A stretch of DNA of 64,000 nt from Mesorhizobium sp. (GTDB lineage: Bacteria > Pseudomonadota > Alphaproteobacteria > Rhizobiales > Rhizobiaceae): positions 62,001-126,000 of the forward strand of contig SAKE01000009.1 of NCBI GenBank assembly GCA_004017275.1. Reading direction: 5' to 3'. The notes beneath the pieces are model-generated. The model was not told the origin of the DNA. It did not search any database and saw nothing but the letters and a program-made list of their open reading frames with translations. Below are positions 1 through 10,441 of the stretch, piece after piece (the stretch's first letter is position 1; every line of letters starts with the position of its first letter). Made by a program: the position numbers and the translations under genes.

Positions 1-302
1 CTGCCGTGCACGGAGCCGTGGATCGTCCACGCGGAGGGATCTGGGGCGTCAGGCCGAGTCATCACCCCGCTGTCGTCCGCATTCAGAACCAAGAGATCAC
101 TCGCCCGAATCTCCCTGAAGTGCCGCCAGCGAGGGTTCATGAGGAATTTCTTCCCGTCGGCGGAAAGTGCAGCACTGAAATGATTTCCCACCGATTCATG
201 CCAATCGAACTGGGCTGCCAGGCGAAAAGCTGCAGCAAGATCGACCCGAAGCGACTGTGTTTCGTCCGAAGTCAGCTCGGAGGGGCGGGGATGGGCGTTC
301 AT
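1..302 (-). CDS. Class II aldolase/adducin family protein, N-terminal 100 residues (cut by window edge)
   Basis: The reading frame starts at the ATG at 302 and runs off the left edge with no stop. An AGAGAGAG purine tract sits just upstream of the ATG. The fold is recognised from the helical start (residues 16-34), the family's HExxxxHxS-like stretch at residues 35-43 (HESVGNHFS), the LMNP strand at 54-57 and the IHGSVHG segment at 94-100, which in this family leads into the metal site. Family members are metal-dependent aldolases, epimerases or decarboxylases of small sugars and hydroxy acids. The substrate cannot be told because the metal ligands lie outside the window. It is divergent from the LysR gene, which probably controls it. 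Confidence 0.8.
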   Translation of the reverse strand, partial: MNAHPRPSELTSDETQSLRVDLAAAFRLAAQFDWHESVGNHFSAALSADGKKFLMNPRWRHFREIRASDLLVLNADDSGVMTRPDAPDPSAWTIHGSVHG

Positions 303-429
303 GAACTCTCTCTCTGGCTGAGGTGTGCTTATATTGTGGGCGCGGATCGGCCGTCGCTGGTTGCAACAATTGCGCTATCCGACTAGGTTTGGAAGAGCTC
401 AAAGTCTAATCCGGCATAAGCACGAGGTT

Positions 430-1323
430 ATGGTATTGCGTCGACATCTCCCTCCCCTTCGGCTTCTGTCGGCGTTTGAAACCGTGGTGCGTGCAGGCGG
501 CGTCCAGAGCGCGGCGGCCGAGTTGAATGTCACGCAGCCCGCTGTCAGCCAGGCACTTCGGAATCTCGAGGACCACATCGGCACGAAGCTGCTCGATCGA
601 CGGATGCGTCCTGCGGCGTTGACAGACGCAGGCCGGGTTCTGCTTCACGCAGTTTCGGACGGAATGGACCGGATCGAGAGCGCGATTGGAAAGATTAGAG
701 CCTTGGAGCGAATGGAACAAAACGTCGTTACCATCGCTTGCACTGTCTGTACCGGCACATATTGGCTGATGCCACGCTTGGCGACGTTCTACACTCGGCA
801 CCCTGACATTGTCGTACGGGTCGTACCAACATCCGGCACCCCGCGGTTTACGCCCGAAGCCGACCTGGTGATTCGTTATGGGGCGGGTAACTGGCTTGAC
901 GGCACATGCGAAGCTCTTTTCGATGAGCGCCTGGTTCCCGTCTGCAGCCCAAAGGCTGTTGAATGTGTCGGCTCTGGAAATTTCGCCGAAGCGACCCTCC
1001 TCCACGTTGAAACCGACGAGGAATTTTCACCCGGCTGGGACGACTATTTCGATGCGACCGGTCTACCGCACGACCGGCAAGGCGATCTCTCGTTCGGCAA
1101 CCACGTTCAAGCAACCCAGGCCGCACTGGCGGGGATGGGAGTGATGCTCGGATGGATTGCCAATACCGGTGACCTTATCAGGGAGGAGCGGTTGGTGATC
1201 TTCCGCAATCAACCCATCATCCCTGGCGGCGCCTACTACCTGATGAGCCCCCTGCAGGGTCCGAGCAAGCCGGCATCCGAGCTGCTGGCGTCTCACCTGC
1301 GGACTTGCGTGGCCGTCTCTTAG
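430..1323 (+). CDS. LysR-family transcriptional regulator (GcvA-like)
   Basis: This is a 297-residue regulator of usual family length. The N-terminal winged helix-turn-helix covers about residues 6-65, with the typical recognition-helix motif VTQPAVSQALRNLE. The rest is the periplasmic-binding-protein-like effector domain. The opening PPLRLLSAFE resembles GcvA-type members. I start it at the ATG at 430 because upstream in-frame codons encode no family sequence; the GAGG ribosome site before this ATG is weak and close. It is divergent from the class II aldolase gene, the usual LysR/target layout, so that gene is the likely target. The effector is unknown. It converges on kdpE with 34 bp between stops. 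Confidence 0.88.
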   Translation: MVLRRHLPPLRLLSAFETVVRAGGVQSAAAELNVTQPAVSQALRNLEDHIGTKLLDRRMRPAALTDAGRVLLHAVSDGMDRIESAIGKIRALERMEQNVVTIACTVCTGTYWLMPRLATFYTRHPDIVVRVVPTSGTPRFTPEADLVIRYGAGNWLDGTCEALFDERLVPVCSPKAVECVGSGNFAEATLLHVETDEEFSPGWDDYFDATGLPHDRQGDLSFGNHVQATQAALAGMGVMLGWIANTGDLIREERLVIFRNQPIIPGGAYYLMSPLQGPSKPASELLASHLRTCVAVS

Positions 1324-1357
1324 ATACGTCTGCATAATTTTGGGGCGGATGAGATGC

Positions 1358-2050
1358 TCACTCGACCTCGCGCAGGCGGTAGCCGACGCCGGTCTCGGTG
1401 GTGATGTAGCGCGGCTGGTCGGGGGTCTTCTCGATCTTCTGTCTGAGCTGCCGGACATAGACCCTGAGATACTGCACATCGGTCGAATCGCCCCAGACCT
1501 GCTTCAACAGAAAATGATGGGTCAGCACCTTGCCGGCGTGCTGCACGAGAATGCGCAGGATGTCGTACTCCTTCGGCGAGAGCTTTACGTCCTTGCCCTC
1601 TACCTTGACGATGCGCTTGACCAGGTCGACCGACAGATCGCCGGTCTGGAAAATGGGCTTCTCGCCCTGCTGCTGGAACTTATGCCGCAACGCCACGCGG
1701 ATGCGTGCGACCAGTTCATTCATGCCGAACGGCTTGGTGACGTAGTCGTCGGCGCCGAGTTCGAGAGCCTGGACGATGCCGGTCTCGTCGGTGCGGCTGG
1801 ACAGGATGACCACCGGAATGTCGAGGCCGTCGTCGCGCCATTTGCGCAGCAGCTCATGGCCGCTCATGCCGGGCAGGCCGAGGTCGAGCAGGACGAGATC
1901 CGGCTTCTCCGCCTCCATCAGTTCGATCGCCACCCCAGCGTTCGGCGCTTCGCTGATCGCGTAGCCCTGGCTGCCGAGCCCGACGCGCAGCAACTTGCGG
2001 ATCGGCGGCTCGTCATCGACGACCAGTATCTTGACGTTCGAGTTTGTCAT
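1358..2050 (-). CDS. kdpE: KdpE, K+-responsive DNA-binding response regulator
   Basis: KdpE is the OmpR-class response regulator that activates kdp transcription when phosphorylated by KdpD. The 230-residue protein has a receiver domain (residues 6-120) with acidic pocket D12-D13, phospho-acceptor D56 in VLLDLGLPG and K106 in VTKPFG. A winged-helix domain covers about 130-230 and ends with the usual GVGYRL segment. Its ATG overlaps the kdpD stop in an ATGA junction, so the two are translationally coupled. It is the last gene of the kdp operon. No terminator is obvious in the 34 bp before the convergent LysR gene ends. Confidence 0.97.
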   Translation of the reverse strand: MTNSNVKILVVDDEPPIRKLLRVGLGSQGYAISEAPNAGVAIELMEAEKPDLVLLDLGLPGMSGHELLRKWRDDGLDIPVVILSSRTDETGIVQALELGADDYVTKPFGMNELVARIRVALRHKFQQQGEKPIFQTGDLSVDLVKRIVKVEGKDVKLSPKEYDILRILVQHAGKVLTHHFLLKQVWGDSTDVQYLRVYVRQLRQKIEKTPDQPRYITTETGVGYRLREVE

Positions 2051-4776
2051 GCCAAGTCACCCACATCGTCCGTATTCGAGGCGTCGAATTTGGGCGGGTT
2101 GGCCGGCTTCGGCATCTTGATGGTGAAGATTGCACCAGAACGATCCGTCCGGTTTGCCGCCGCGATCGTGCCGCCCATCGCCTCGATGAAGCCGCGGCAG
2201 ATCGACAGCCCAAGCCCGGTGCCGGCGCGGACCTGATCGCGCTTGCGCACCCGGTAGAACGTGTCGAAAATCCGCTCCAGGTCGCCGGGGGGGATGCCCG
2301 GCCCTTCATCCATGACCTGCAGCAGGACCGAGCCATTGTCGGTCCAGCCCTGCACGCGGATCGTCGAGCCGGCCGGCGCGTATTTCGCCGCATTGTCGAG
2401 CAGATTGAACAGCGCCTGCTCGAACAGGACGGGGTCGACCTTCAACATCGGCAAATCCGACGGGATGTCGGTCTCGATGTTGTACTCGTCGATGATTTTC
2501 CTGGCCCTCTGCAGGGCGGAGCCGACGATGTCGCCGGCATAGTGGAAGGCGTAGTTCGGCTCCATCGCGCCGGACTCGATCTTGGTCATGTCGAGCAGAT
2601 TGGCGATGAAGCGGTTCAACCGCTCGGATTCGTCGAGCACCGTCGACAGCAGTTCCGCCCGGTCCGGTTCGGGAAGTGCAGCGGAGAAATCCCGCAGCGT
2701 GCCGGCCGCCCCCATGATGGCGGCGAGCGGCGTCTTCAGATCATGCGAGATCGAGGTGAGCAGTGCCGAGCGCAGCCGGTCCGCCTCGGCGGCGAGCTTG
2801 GCGCGGTCGACATCTGCGACCAGTTGAATACGCTCGATGGCGACCGCTGCCTGGTCGGCGAGTGCGTCGAGCAGGCGCTGCTGCTCGGGCGTCAGCAACG
2901 GACCCTGTCTATCATTGTCGAGGCCGACGACGCCTATTGCGGTGCGCCCGGTACGCAAGGGAAGATAGAGGCGCTTGGCGCCGGGAAGTGTGTCGGCGCC
3001 GCGCCCCGCGGCGCGGTTGTGCTCCCAGGCCCAACGGGCGGCGGCGATGTCGGCCTCGGCCAGCGTGTCGTCCGGCGGATAGCCAGCCTTGACGGTGATC
3101 GTTCCGTCTTCCGGCAAAAGCAGCACCACCCGCAATTTCAGCATCGAGGCGATCTGGAAGGCGGTGGCCCACAGCACGTCATCGAGCGTGCCGGCTCCGG
3201 CGAGCTTCTTCGAAAAGAGGTAGATGTCCTCCGTCGCCCGCGCACGCGAGCGGGCGGCGACCGCCTGGCGCTGCACGCGCGCCGTCAGATTGCTGGCAAT
3301 GACGGCGACAACCAGGAACACGCCAAGCGCGACAATGCTCTCCGGATCCCGGATCGTCAGCGTGTAGCGCGGCTCCAGGAAGAAATAATTGAAGGCAAGG
3401 GCGCTGACCAGACAGGCATACAGGGCCGGCCAAAGACCGCCGGTCACCGCCGATGCCAGCACCCCGATGAGAAAAATGATGGCGAGGTTGCGGACGTCGA
3501 GAAACTGATCGAGAAGGACGGCGAAGGCGAGCGAGCCCATGACATAGGCGGTGGCCTTGAGATAGGGCCAGATCTGGAACTGCGACGGCTCGTCCGCCGC
3601 CTTGACGTTTCTCGACGTCGCCTCTGTGTTGCGTTCGTTTCCCGAAATGACATGGACGCTGATGTCACCGGCATTGCGGATGAGATCATAGGTGAGCGAG
3701 CCCTCGATCAATTCCCGCCAGCGCGACCGGGTCGGCCTGCCGACCACGATATGAGTGAAATTGTTCGCCGTCGCATAACGCACGATGTCCTGCGCCACAT
3801 TCTGACCCGGAATGGTCGTCACCTCGGCGCCAAGCTGCTGGGCAAGGCGCAGGTTCGTCGCCAACCGGTCCTTGTCGTCCTCGGGCATGCTGGCCGAGCG
3901 CGTGCTGTCGACGTGCAGCGCCGTCCACGGGGCACGCAGCCGGTCGGCCAGCCTGCGTGCATAGCGCACGCGGGCCGCTCCTCCGGGCCGCGCGTCGAGG
4001 CAGACGAGAACCCTTTCCCCGGCAGCCCACGGCCCGGGAATGGCATGGGCCTGCATATGGATCAGCAACTGGTCGTCGACGCGCTGCGCGGTACGACGCA
4101 ACGCCAGTTCCCTGAGCGCCGTCAGATTGCCGGGCGAGAAATAGTTCTCGATGGCGCGCTGGGCGGTGTTGGGGAAATAGACCTTGCCTTCCTCCAGCCG
4201 CTTGATCAGGTCGTCAGGAGTGAGGTCGATGATCTCGACATCGTCGGCCTGGTCGATGATGGAATCGGGAACGGTCTCGCGGACCCTGACCTTGGTGATC
4301 TGGGCGACGACGTCGTTCAGGCTTTCGACGTGCTGGATGTTGAGCGTCGTGTAGACGTCGATGCCTTGCGTCAGGATTTCCTGGACGTCGAGATAGCGCT
4401 TGGGATGGCGGCTGCCGGGCGCGTTGGTGTGAGCGAGCTCGTCGACGAGAACCAGCGCCGGGCGCCGGGCGAGGATGGCGTCGATGTCCATCTCGTCGAG
4501 GATGCGCCCCTTGTAGTCGACCTTGCGGCGGGGAATGACCTCATAGCCCTCGACCAGCGCCAGTGTTTCCTTGCGGCCATGCGTCTCGACGACGCCGATC
4601 ACCACATCCACGCCGTCGGCCAGCCTGGCGCGGCCCGACATCAGCATCTCATAGGTTTTGCCGACGCCGGGTGCCGCGCCGAGAAATATCCGCAGACGGC
4701 CGCGCCCCTCCCGCTCGGCATGGTCAAGCAGTGCGTCGGGAGAGGGTCTGGTCTCGTTGCTTCTGTCGTCCGGCAT
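2047..4776 (-). CDS. kdpD: KdpD, sensor histidine kinase for K+ limitation
   Basis: KdpD senses low K+ or osmotic stress and phosphorylates KdpE. The 909-residue protein has the full architecture: an N-terminal KdpD domain with Walker A GAAPGVGKT (residues 33-41) and the conserved HTNAPGSRHPKR segment, a universal-stress-protein-like domain, a group of hydrophobic segments near residues 395-490 (four-helix DUF4118 region), a GAF-like region, then the kinase core. The phospho-acceptor H-box SISHDLKTP lies near residue 678, followed by NLLDNAAKY, DEGPGIP and GTGLGLSI of the ATPase domain. It is downstream of kdpC with a 54-bp gap and overlaps kdpE by 4 bp. Confidence 0.97.
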   Translation of the reverse strand: MPDDRSNETRPSPDALLDHAEREGRGRLRIFLGAAPGVGKTYEMLMSGRARLADGVDVVIGVVETHGRKETLALVEGYEVIPRRKVDYKGRILDEMDIDAILARRPALVLVDELAHTNAPGSRHPKRYLDVQEILTQGIDVYTTLNIQHVESLNDVVAQITKVRVRETVPDSIIDQADDVEIIDLTPDDLIKRLEEGKVYFPNTAQRAIENYFSPGNLTALRELALRRTAQRVDDQLLIHMQAHAIPGPWAAGERVLVCLDARPGGAARVRYARRLADRLRAPWTALHVDSTRSASMPEDDKDRLATNLRLAQQLGAEVTTIPGQNVAQDIVRYATANNFTHIVVGRPTRSRWRELIEGSLTYDLIRNAGDISVHVISGNERNTEATSRNVKAADEPSQFQIWPYLKATAYVMGSLAFAVLLDQFLDVRNLAIIFLIGVLASAVTGGLWPALYACLVSALAFNYFFLEPRYTLTIRDPESIVALGVFLVVAVIASNLTARVQRQAVAARSRARATEDIYLFSKKLAGAGTLDDVLWATAFQIASMLKLRVVLLLPEDGTITVKAGYPPDDTLAEADIAAARWAWEHNRAAGRGADTLPGAKRLYLPLRTGRTAIGVVGLDNDRQGPLLTPEQQRLLDALADQAAVAIERIQLVADVDRAKLAAEADRLRSALLTSISHDLKTPLAAIMGAAGTLRDFSAALPEPDRAELLSTVLDESERLNRFIANLLDMTKIESGAMEPNYAFHYAGDIVGSALQRARKIIDEYNIETDIPSDLPMLKVDPVLFEQALFNLLDNAAKYAPAGSTIRVQGWTDNGSVLLQVMDEGPGIPPGDLERIFDTFYRVRKRDQVRAGTGLGLSICRGFIEAMGGTIAAANRTDRSGAIFTIKMPKPANPPKFDASNTDDVGDLA

Positions 4777-4830
4777 CAGGATCGATCATGGATGGCGCCG
4801 GGGATACTGTCGATCCCCGGCCCGCACCAT

Positions 4831-5397
4831 TCACTGTTTCGCGGCGTCCAACGCAAGATTGAGGCCGAGCACATTGACCACCGGTTCGCCCATGAAGCCG
4901 AGCTCCCTGCCCTCGACCTGGCTGTCGACAAGCGCCTTGACCTTGGCTTCGTCAATGCCCCTGGCCTTGGCCACGCGGGCGACCTGGAAGTAGGCTGCTT
5001 CGGGGCTGATATCAGGATCGAGGCCGCTGCCGGACGTCATCACCAGATCCATCGGAACGGGCTGGTTCGGGTTTTCCGCCCTCAGCTTTTCCGCATCGCC
5101 CTTGATGCGGTCGATCAGCTTGGGGCTGGTCGGACCAAGGTTGCTGCCACTCGAGGCGGCGGCGTTGTAGCCGTCACCGGCGGCCGAGGGGCGGCCGTGG
5201 AAGTAGCGGTCGCTGGCAAAGCCCTGGCCGATCAGTTCGGAGCCGATGACCTTGCCGTCCTTCTCGATCAGGCTGCCATTGGCCTGGCGCGGGAACAGCG
5301 CCTGGGCGATGCCGGTCATGCCCAGGGGGTAGATCAGGCCGGTCAGCACCGTGAAGAAGACGATCATGATGATCGCGGGTCTTATCTGTTTGAGCAT
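4831..5397 (-). CDS. kdpC: KdpC, K+-transporting P-type ATPase subunit C
   Basis: KdpC is the single-span subunit that assists KdpA/KdpB assembly and ATP binding. The protein is 188 residues, the usual length. It has one N-terminal membrane helix (about residues 8-30, including [18 protein letters not shown]), followed by the conserved [15 protein letters not shown] and FHGRPSAAG stretches and the ASGSNLGP(T)S signature. The C-terminal part carries [11 protein letters not shown]. It starts 12 bp after the kdpB stop, in the same operon. Nothing is truncated. Confidence 0.97.
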   Translation of the reverse strand: MLKQIRPAIIMIVFFTVLTGLIYPLGMTGIAQALFPRQANGSLIEKDGKVIGSELIGQGFASDRYFHGRPSAAGDGYNAAASSGSNLGPTSPKLIDRIKGDAEKLRAENPNQPVPMDLVMTSGSGLDPDISPEAAYFQVARVAKARGIDEAKVKALVDSQVEGRELGFMGEPVVNVLGLNLALDAAKQ

Positions 5398-5409
5398 GAG
5401 CGTAATTCC

Positions 5410-7499
<2,090 letters not shown>

Positions 7500-7503
<4 letters not shown>

Positions 7504-7715
7504 TTTGAAGCTCCGGCTTCGGTGTTGTTGGACGACAGCGGATGATCGGATGCCGAAAAGAAATGCGGCGGCCCGTAGGCCAGCAGCCAGAGGACGAGCA
7601 TGACTGCCGCAAGGCCGAGAAACGTCGACATGGTCGGGAAAGGAGGAGGTCTCTCCTCCTTTCCGTGATCGCCCCTATGGCTGGTCTTGCGACGGATGGT
7701 GTTGAACCAGGACAT
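7500..7715 (-). CDS. Small single-span membrane protein inserted between kdpA and kdpB
   Basis: A 71-residue frame starts at the ATG at 7715, 8 bp after the kdpA stop, and its stop overlaps the kdpB ATG, so it fills the whole gap between the two subunit genes. Its product has a charged N-terminal third ([14 protein letters not shown]), one clear membrane helix (about residues 30-47, [18 protein letters not shown]) and a polar C-terminal tail. It matches no named Kdp subunit I know; the classical operon goes straight from kdpA to kdpB. The tight coupling argues that it is translated and perhaps an accessory subunit or assembly factor of the Kdp pump. Function unknown. Confidence 0.72.
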
Positions 7716-7723
7716 GACGGGTC

Positions 7724-9427
7724 TCAGAAGGTCTGCCCGTGGATGCCAGCCAGGTGCTCGATGATCGGCCCGACGGCGAGCGCCGGGAAGAAGGTGAGGC
7801 CGCCGACGATCAGGATGACGCCGACGAGCAGCCCGACGAACAGCGGGCCGTCGGTCGGGAAGGTGCCGGCGGAGGCCGGAACCGTCTTCTTCGCCGCCAG
7901 CGAACCGGCAATGGCCAGCGCCGGAATGATGACCAGGAAACGGCCCATCAGCATGCCGATGCCGATGGTGATGTTGTACCAGGGCGTGTTGCCAGTCAGG
8001 CCGCCAAACGCCGAGCCGTTGTTCGCCGCCGCCGAAGTGTAGGCATAGAGAACCTCCGAGAAGCCGTGCGGGCCGGCATTGCCCATCGACGCAACGGCGG
8101 TCGGCAGCACGACGGCGATGGCCGTGAAGATCAGCATCGCCAGCGGCAGGCACAGTATGGCCAGCATCGCCATCTTGACCTCCTTGGCCTCGATCTTCTT
8201 GCCCAGATATTCGGGCGTGCGGCCGACCATCAGGCCGGCGACGAAGACGGCGACCACGATGTACATCAGGATGCCGTAAAGGCCGGCACCGACGCCGCCA
8301 ACGATGACCTCGCCAAGCTGCATGTTGATGATCGGGATCATGCCGCCGAGCGCGGTGAAGGAACCATGCATGGCGTTGACGGCGCCGCACGAAGCGGCCG
8401 TGGTGATGACGGCAAACAGCGCCGACAAAGCGATGCCGAAGCGGCTCTCCTTGCCTTCCATATTGCCGCCATCGATGCCGAGCGCATGCACCAGCGGGTT
8501 GCCGGCGGCTTCCGCCCAGTAGCAGACGACGACGCCGGCGATGAACATCACGCCCATGGCCGCCAGGATCGCCCAGCCCTGGCGCTGGTTGCCGACCATG
8601 CGGCCGAATACATTGGTCAAGGCAGCGCCGATGGCGAAGATCGACACCATCTGGATCAAATTGGAGATCGCGTCGGGGTTCTCGAACGGGTGCGCGGCAT
8701 TGGCATTGAAGAAGCCGCCGCCATTGGTGCCGAGCATCTTGATGGCAACCTGCGAAGCGACCGGACCGACAGCGATGGTCTGCTGCGCGCCTTCGAGCGT
8801 CGTGGCATTGATGTGGGCGCCAAGCGTCTGCGGCATGCCGAGCCAGACATAGACCAGCGTCAGCACGATGCAGAACGGCAAAAGCAGATAGAGTGTAGCA
8901 CGGGTCATATCGACCCAGAAATTGCCGATCGACTTGCCCGATGCCCGCGCAAAGCCGCGGATCAGCGCGATGGCGATGGCGATGCCGGTGGCCGCCGAAA
9001 CGAAATTCTGTACCGTCAGGCCGGCCATCTGCACGAGATAGGACATCGTGCTTTCGCCGCCGTAATTCTGCCAGTTGGTGTTGGTCATGAAGCTGGCGGC
9101 GGTATTGAAGGCGAGACCTGGTTCGACCGCTGTCATGCCGGCCGGGTTGTAGGGCAGGCTGCCTTGCAGGCGCTGCAGGGCATAAAGCAGGAGGAAGCCG
9201 GCAAGGTTGAAGAGCAGCAGAGCGACCGCATAGGTCGCCCAGTGCTGTTCCTCACGTTCGCTGGTTCCGCAAATGCGGTAAAGCCCGCGTTCCAGCGGGC
9301 CGAAGACTGGCGAAAGCAGCGTGCGGTCGCCGTTGAAGACGCGGTGCATGTAGCCGCCGAGCGGCTTCACCAGCAAAATGATGATCCCGCAATAAACCAG
9401 GATCTGTATCCAACCGTTCAGTGTCAT
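7724..9427 (-). CDS. kdpA: KdpA, K+-binding and translocating subunit
   Basis: KdpA is the ion-conducting subunit of the KdpFABC complex and belongs to the superfamily of K+ transporters. The 567-residue product has about ten hydrophobic segments. The conserved [15 protein letters not shown] stretch (a selectivity-filter loop) is intact, as are [19 protein letters not shown] and the C-terminal [14 protein letters not shown]. The ATG at 9427 lies 13 bp after the kdpF stop. It is followed by the 71-residue membrane-protein gene and then kdpB. Confidence 0.98.
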   Translation of the reverse strand: MTLNGWIQILVYCGIIILLVKPLGGYMHRVFNGDRTLLSPVFGPLERGLYRICGTSEREEQHWATYAVALLLFNLAGFLLLYALQRLQGSLPYNPAGMTAVEPGLAFNTAASFMTNTNWQNYGGESTMSYLVQMAGLTVQNFVSAATGIAIAIALIRGFARASGKSIGNFWVDMTRATLYLLLPFCIVLTLVYVWLGMPQTLGAHINATTLEGAQQTIAVGPVASQVAIKMLGTNGGGFFNANAAHPFENPDAISNLIQMVSIFAIGAALTNVFGRMVGNQRQGWAILAAMGVMFIAGVVVCYWAEAAGNPLVHALGIDGGNMEGKESRFGIALSALFAVITTAASCGAVNAMHGSFTALGGMIPIINMQLGEVIVGGVGAGLYGILMYIVVAVFVAGLMVGRTPEYLGKKIEAKEVKMAMLAILCLPLAMLIFTAIAVVLPTAVASMGNAGPHGFSEVLYAYTSAAANNGSAFGGLTGNTPWYNITIGIGMLMGRFLVIIPALAIAGSLAAKKTVPASAGTFPTDGPLFVGLLVGVILIVGGLTFFPALAVGPIIEHLAGIHGQTF

Positions 9428-9440
9428 GGCTTTCCGTGCC

Positions 9441-9530
9441 TCAGAAGCGTTCTGGACGAACGAGCGCGTAGGTCAGGTAGGCAAGCAGGAACAGCGTCAC
9501 GCCACCACCAAGGATGTAATCGACAAGCAT
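9441..9530 (-). CDS. kdpF: KdpF, 29-residue stabilising subunit of the Kdp ATPase
   Basis: KdpF is a single transmembrane peptide that stabilises the KdpABC complex. The frame encodes 29 residues: a short polar start, one hydrophobic helix ([18 protein letters not shown]) and the family-typical end RPERF. It lies directly upstream of kdpA with 13 bp between stop and ATG. It is too short for most gene finders but the C-terminal signature and position make the call safe. A decayed copy of its 3' end lies at 11806-11860. Confidence 0.92.
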   Translation of the reverse strand: MLVDYILGGGVTLFLLAYLTYALVRPERF

Positions 9531-9546
9531 GGTTCGATCCTTGAGC

Positions 9547-9627
9547 TCAAATTCTGTCGCAGGCTTTGACATAGGCGAAGAACAGGGTAAAAAACAAAAC
9601 CCCGATCCCGAGAACAATTACGTCCAT
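9547..9627 (-). CDS. 26-residue membrane peptide leading the kdp operon
   Basis: An ATG at 9627 with an AAGGA ribosome site about 8 bp upstream opens a 26-codon frame ending 16 bp before kdpF. The product is one hydrophobic helix (VIVLGIGVLFFTLFFAYV) with a short basic/acidic tail KACDRI. Its design parallels KdpF, and I recall similar small hydrophobic peptides ahead of kdpFABC in other bacteria, though I cannot check that here. It may be a second small subunit or a translated leader. Function is inferred only from position and composition. Confidence 0.62.
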   Translation of the reverse strand: MDVIVLGIGVLFFTLFFAYVKACDRI

Positions 9628-9900
9628 AACGCTGGTTCCTTGTGCCGCTTGTACTTCGCGCCATTGATTGAAAAGCGCGCAATATCCTGGAAACGGCCCG
9701 CCGCTTTTGGCGGTGGTACCGGATGCTTTTCTTGAAGGAGAATATGGACCCGATCGCCATAAAGGTTCGAGACGGGGCGGGATGGAAAGAAATAGGAATT
9801 TTATAAAGATTTCGGGTCGGCTCATCGCGAACGTTCAACAGACTGATGGTCGTGCAATGCCCGGCTTCATCAGTCCAACACCGGGCTGCGGTTTACGCTA
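9628..9900 (-). promoter_or_regulatory. Upstream region of the kdp operon, probable KdpE-controlled promoter
   Basis: No gene is seen between the 26-codon peptide and the terminator of the DUF982 gene. Read on the minus strand, the stretch around 9790-9815 is T-rich (TTTATAAAATTCCTATTTC) and followed by a C/G-rich run, which resembles the T-rich KdpE target ahead of kdpFABC in enterobacteria. I cannot place -35 and -10 boxes with confidence. The assignment rests on position upstream of the operon that encodes KdpE itself. Confidence 0.35.
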
Positions 9901-9913
9901 CCGGATAAAGAAC

Positions 9914-9939
9914 GCCCGGCTGGGGAGGCCAAGCCGGGC
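9914..9939 (-). terminator. Rho-independent terminator of the DUF982 gene
   Basis: An 8-bp perfect stem (GCCCGGCT with AGCCGGGC) encloses a 10-nt loop. Read on the minus strand it lies about 50 bp after the DUF982 stop and is followed by a short T-containing tail (GTTCTTT). On the plus strand it is followed by TTTCT, so it could work in both directions. It separates the DUF982 gene from the kdp promoter region. Confidence 0.7.
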
Positions 9940-9987
9940 TTTCTGTGATGGCTGGTATGGCTTTGGCAGCCAAGGTGGGAGCAATCC

Positions 9988-10290
9988 TCAGGCGGCGTAA
10001 CCACCATAACCGCGCGCAACGGCATGCACGCCCGCGACCGGCTCGAGGTCCGGCCAAAGAATGCCGGCGGCTTGCGCGAATTCGAACAACGCCCGGCGCG
10101 CCTGCTCGACGCTCACATAACCTGGAACGGCCAGATCACATGCCTTCGCCGCGTTGCGGTAAAGCGGGCCGCGGCGGGAGGTCGTCCAGTTGGTCAGGAA
10201 ATCGTGCATTTCGGCCAGCGAGGCAATCTCGCGCTTGAAACCGAGGCCGACGGACAGTGCGACCGGTGAATGAAACAGCTTGTCGTGCAT
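9988..10290 (-). CDS. DUF982 domain protein
   Basis: The 100-residue product belongs to DUF982, a small family of unknown function found almost only in rhizobia and relatives, often in many copies per genome. The matching part is about residues 18-85: a strand, then EMHDFLTNWTTSRRGPLYRNAAKACDLA, where the family has its conserved WP/RG and alanine-rich helix. I start it at the ATG at 10290, which has an AGGAG site about 9 bp upstream; an in-frame extension to 10503 overlaps the acyltransferase end and carries no family sequence. No function is known. Confidence 0.82.
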   Translation of the reverse strand: MHDKLFHSPVALSVGLGFKREIASLAEMHDFLTNWTTSRRGPLYRNAAKACDLAVPGYVSVEQARRALFEFAQAAGILWPDLEPVAGVHAVARGYGGYAA

Positions 10291-10441
10291 GAAGCGGGGC
10301 TCCTGATTTCTTCGCGCTTGGAGAGATATCCGGGCGGGTCCGCGAACGGGACGCCAACAAACGCGCAACCAGGCAGGAGGTTCCAAGCTTGGGCCTGGGC
10401 GCTTTTCAGGTGTGCCCGGCTGCTTTCGTCGCTTGCGGGCG

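Noticed and set aside
7739..9544. A 601-codon frame opposite kdpA
   Set aside because: Same antisense effect; composition (Asp/Arg/His/Gly-rich) and the intact kdpA on the other strand argue against a gene.
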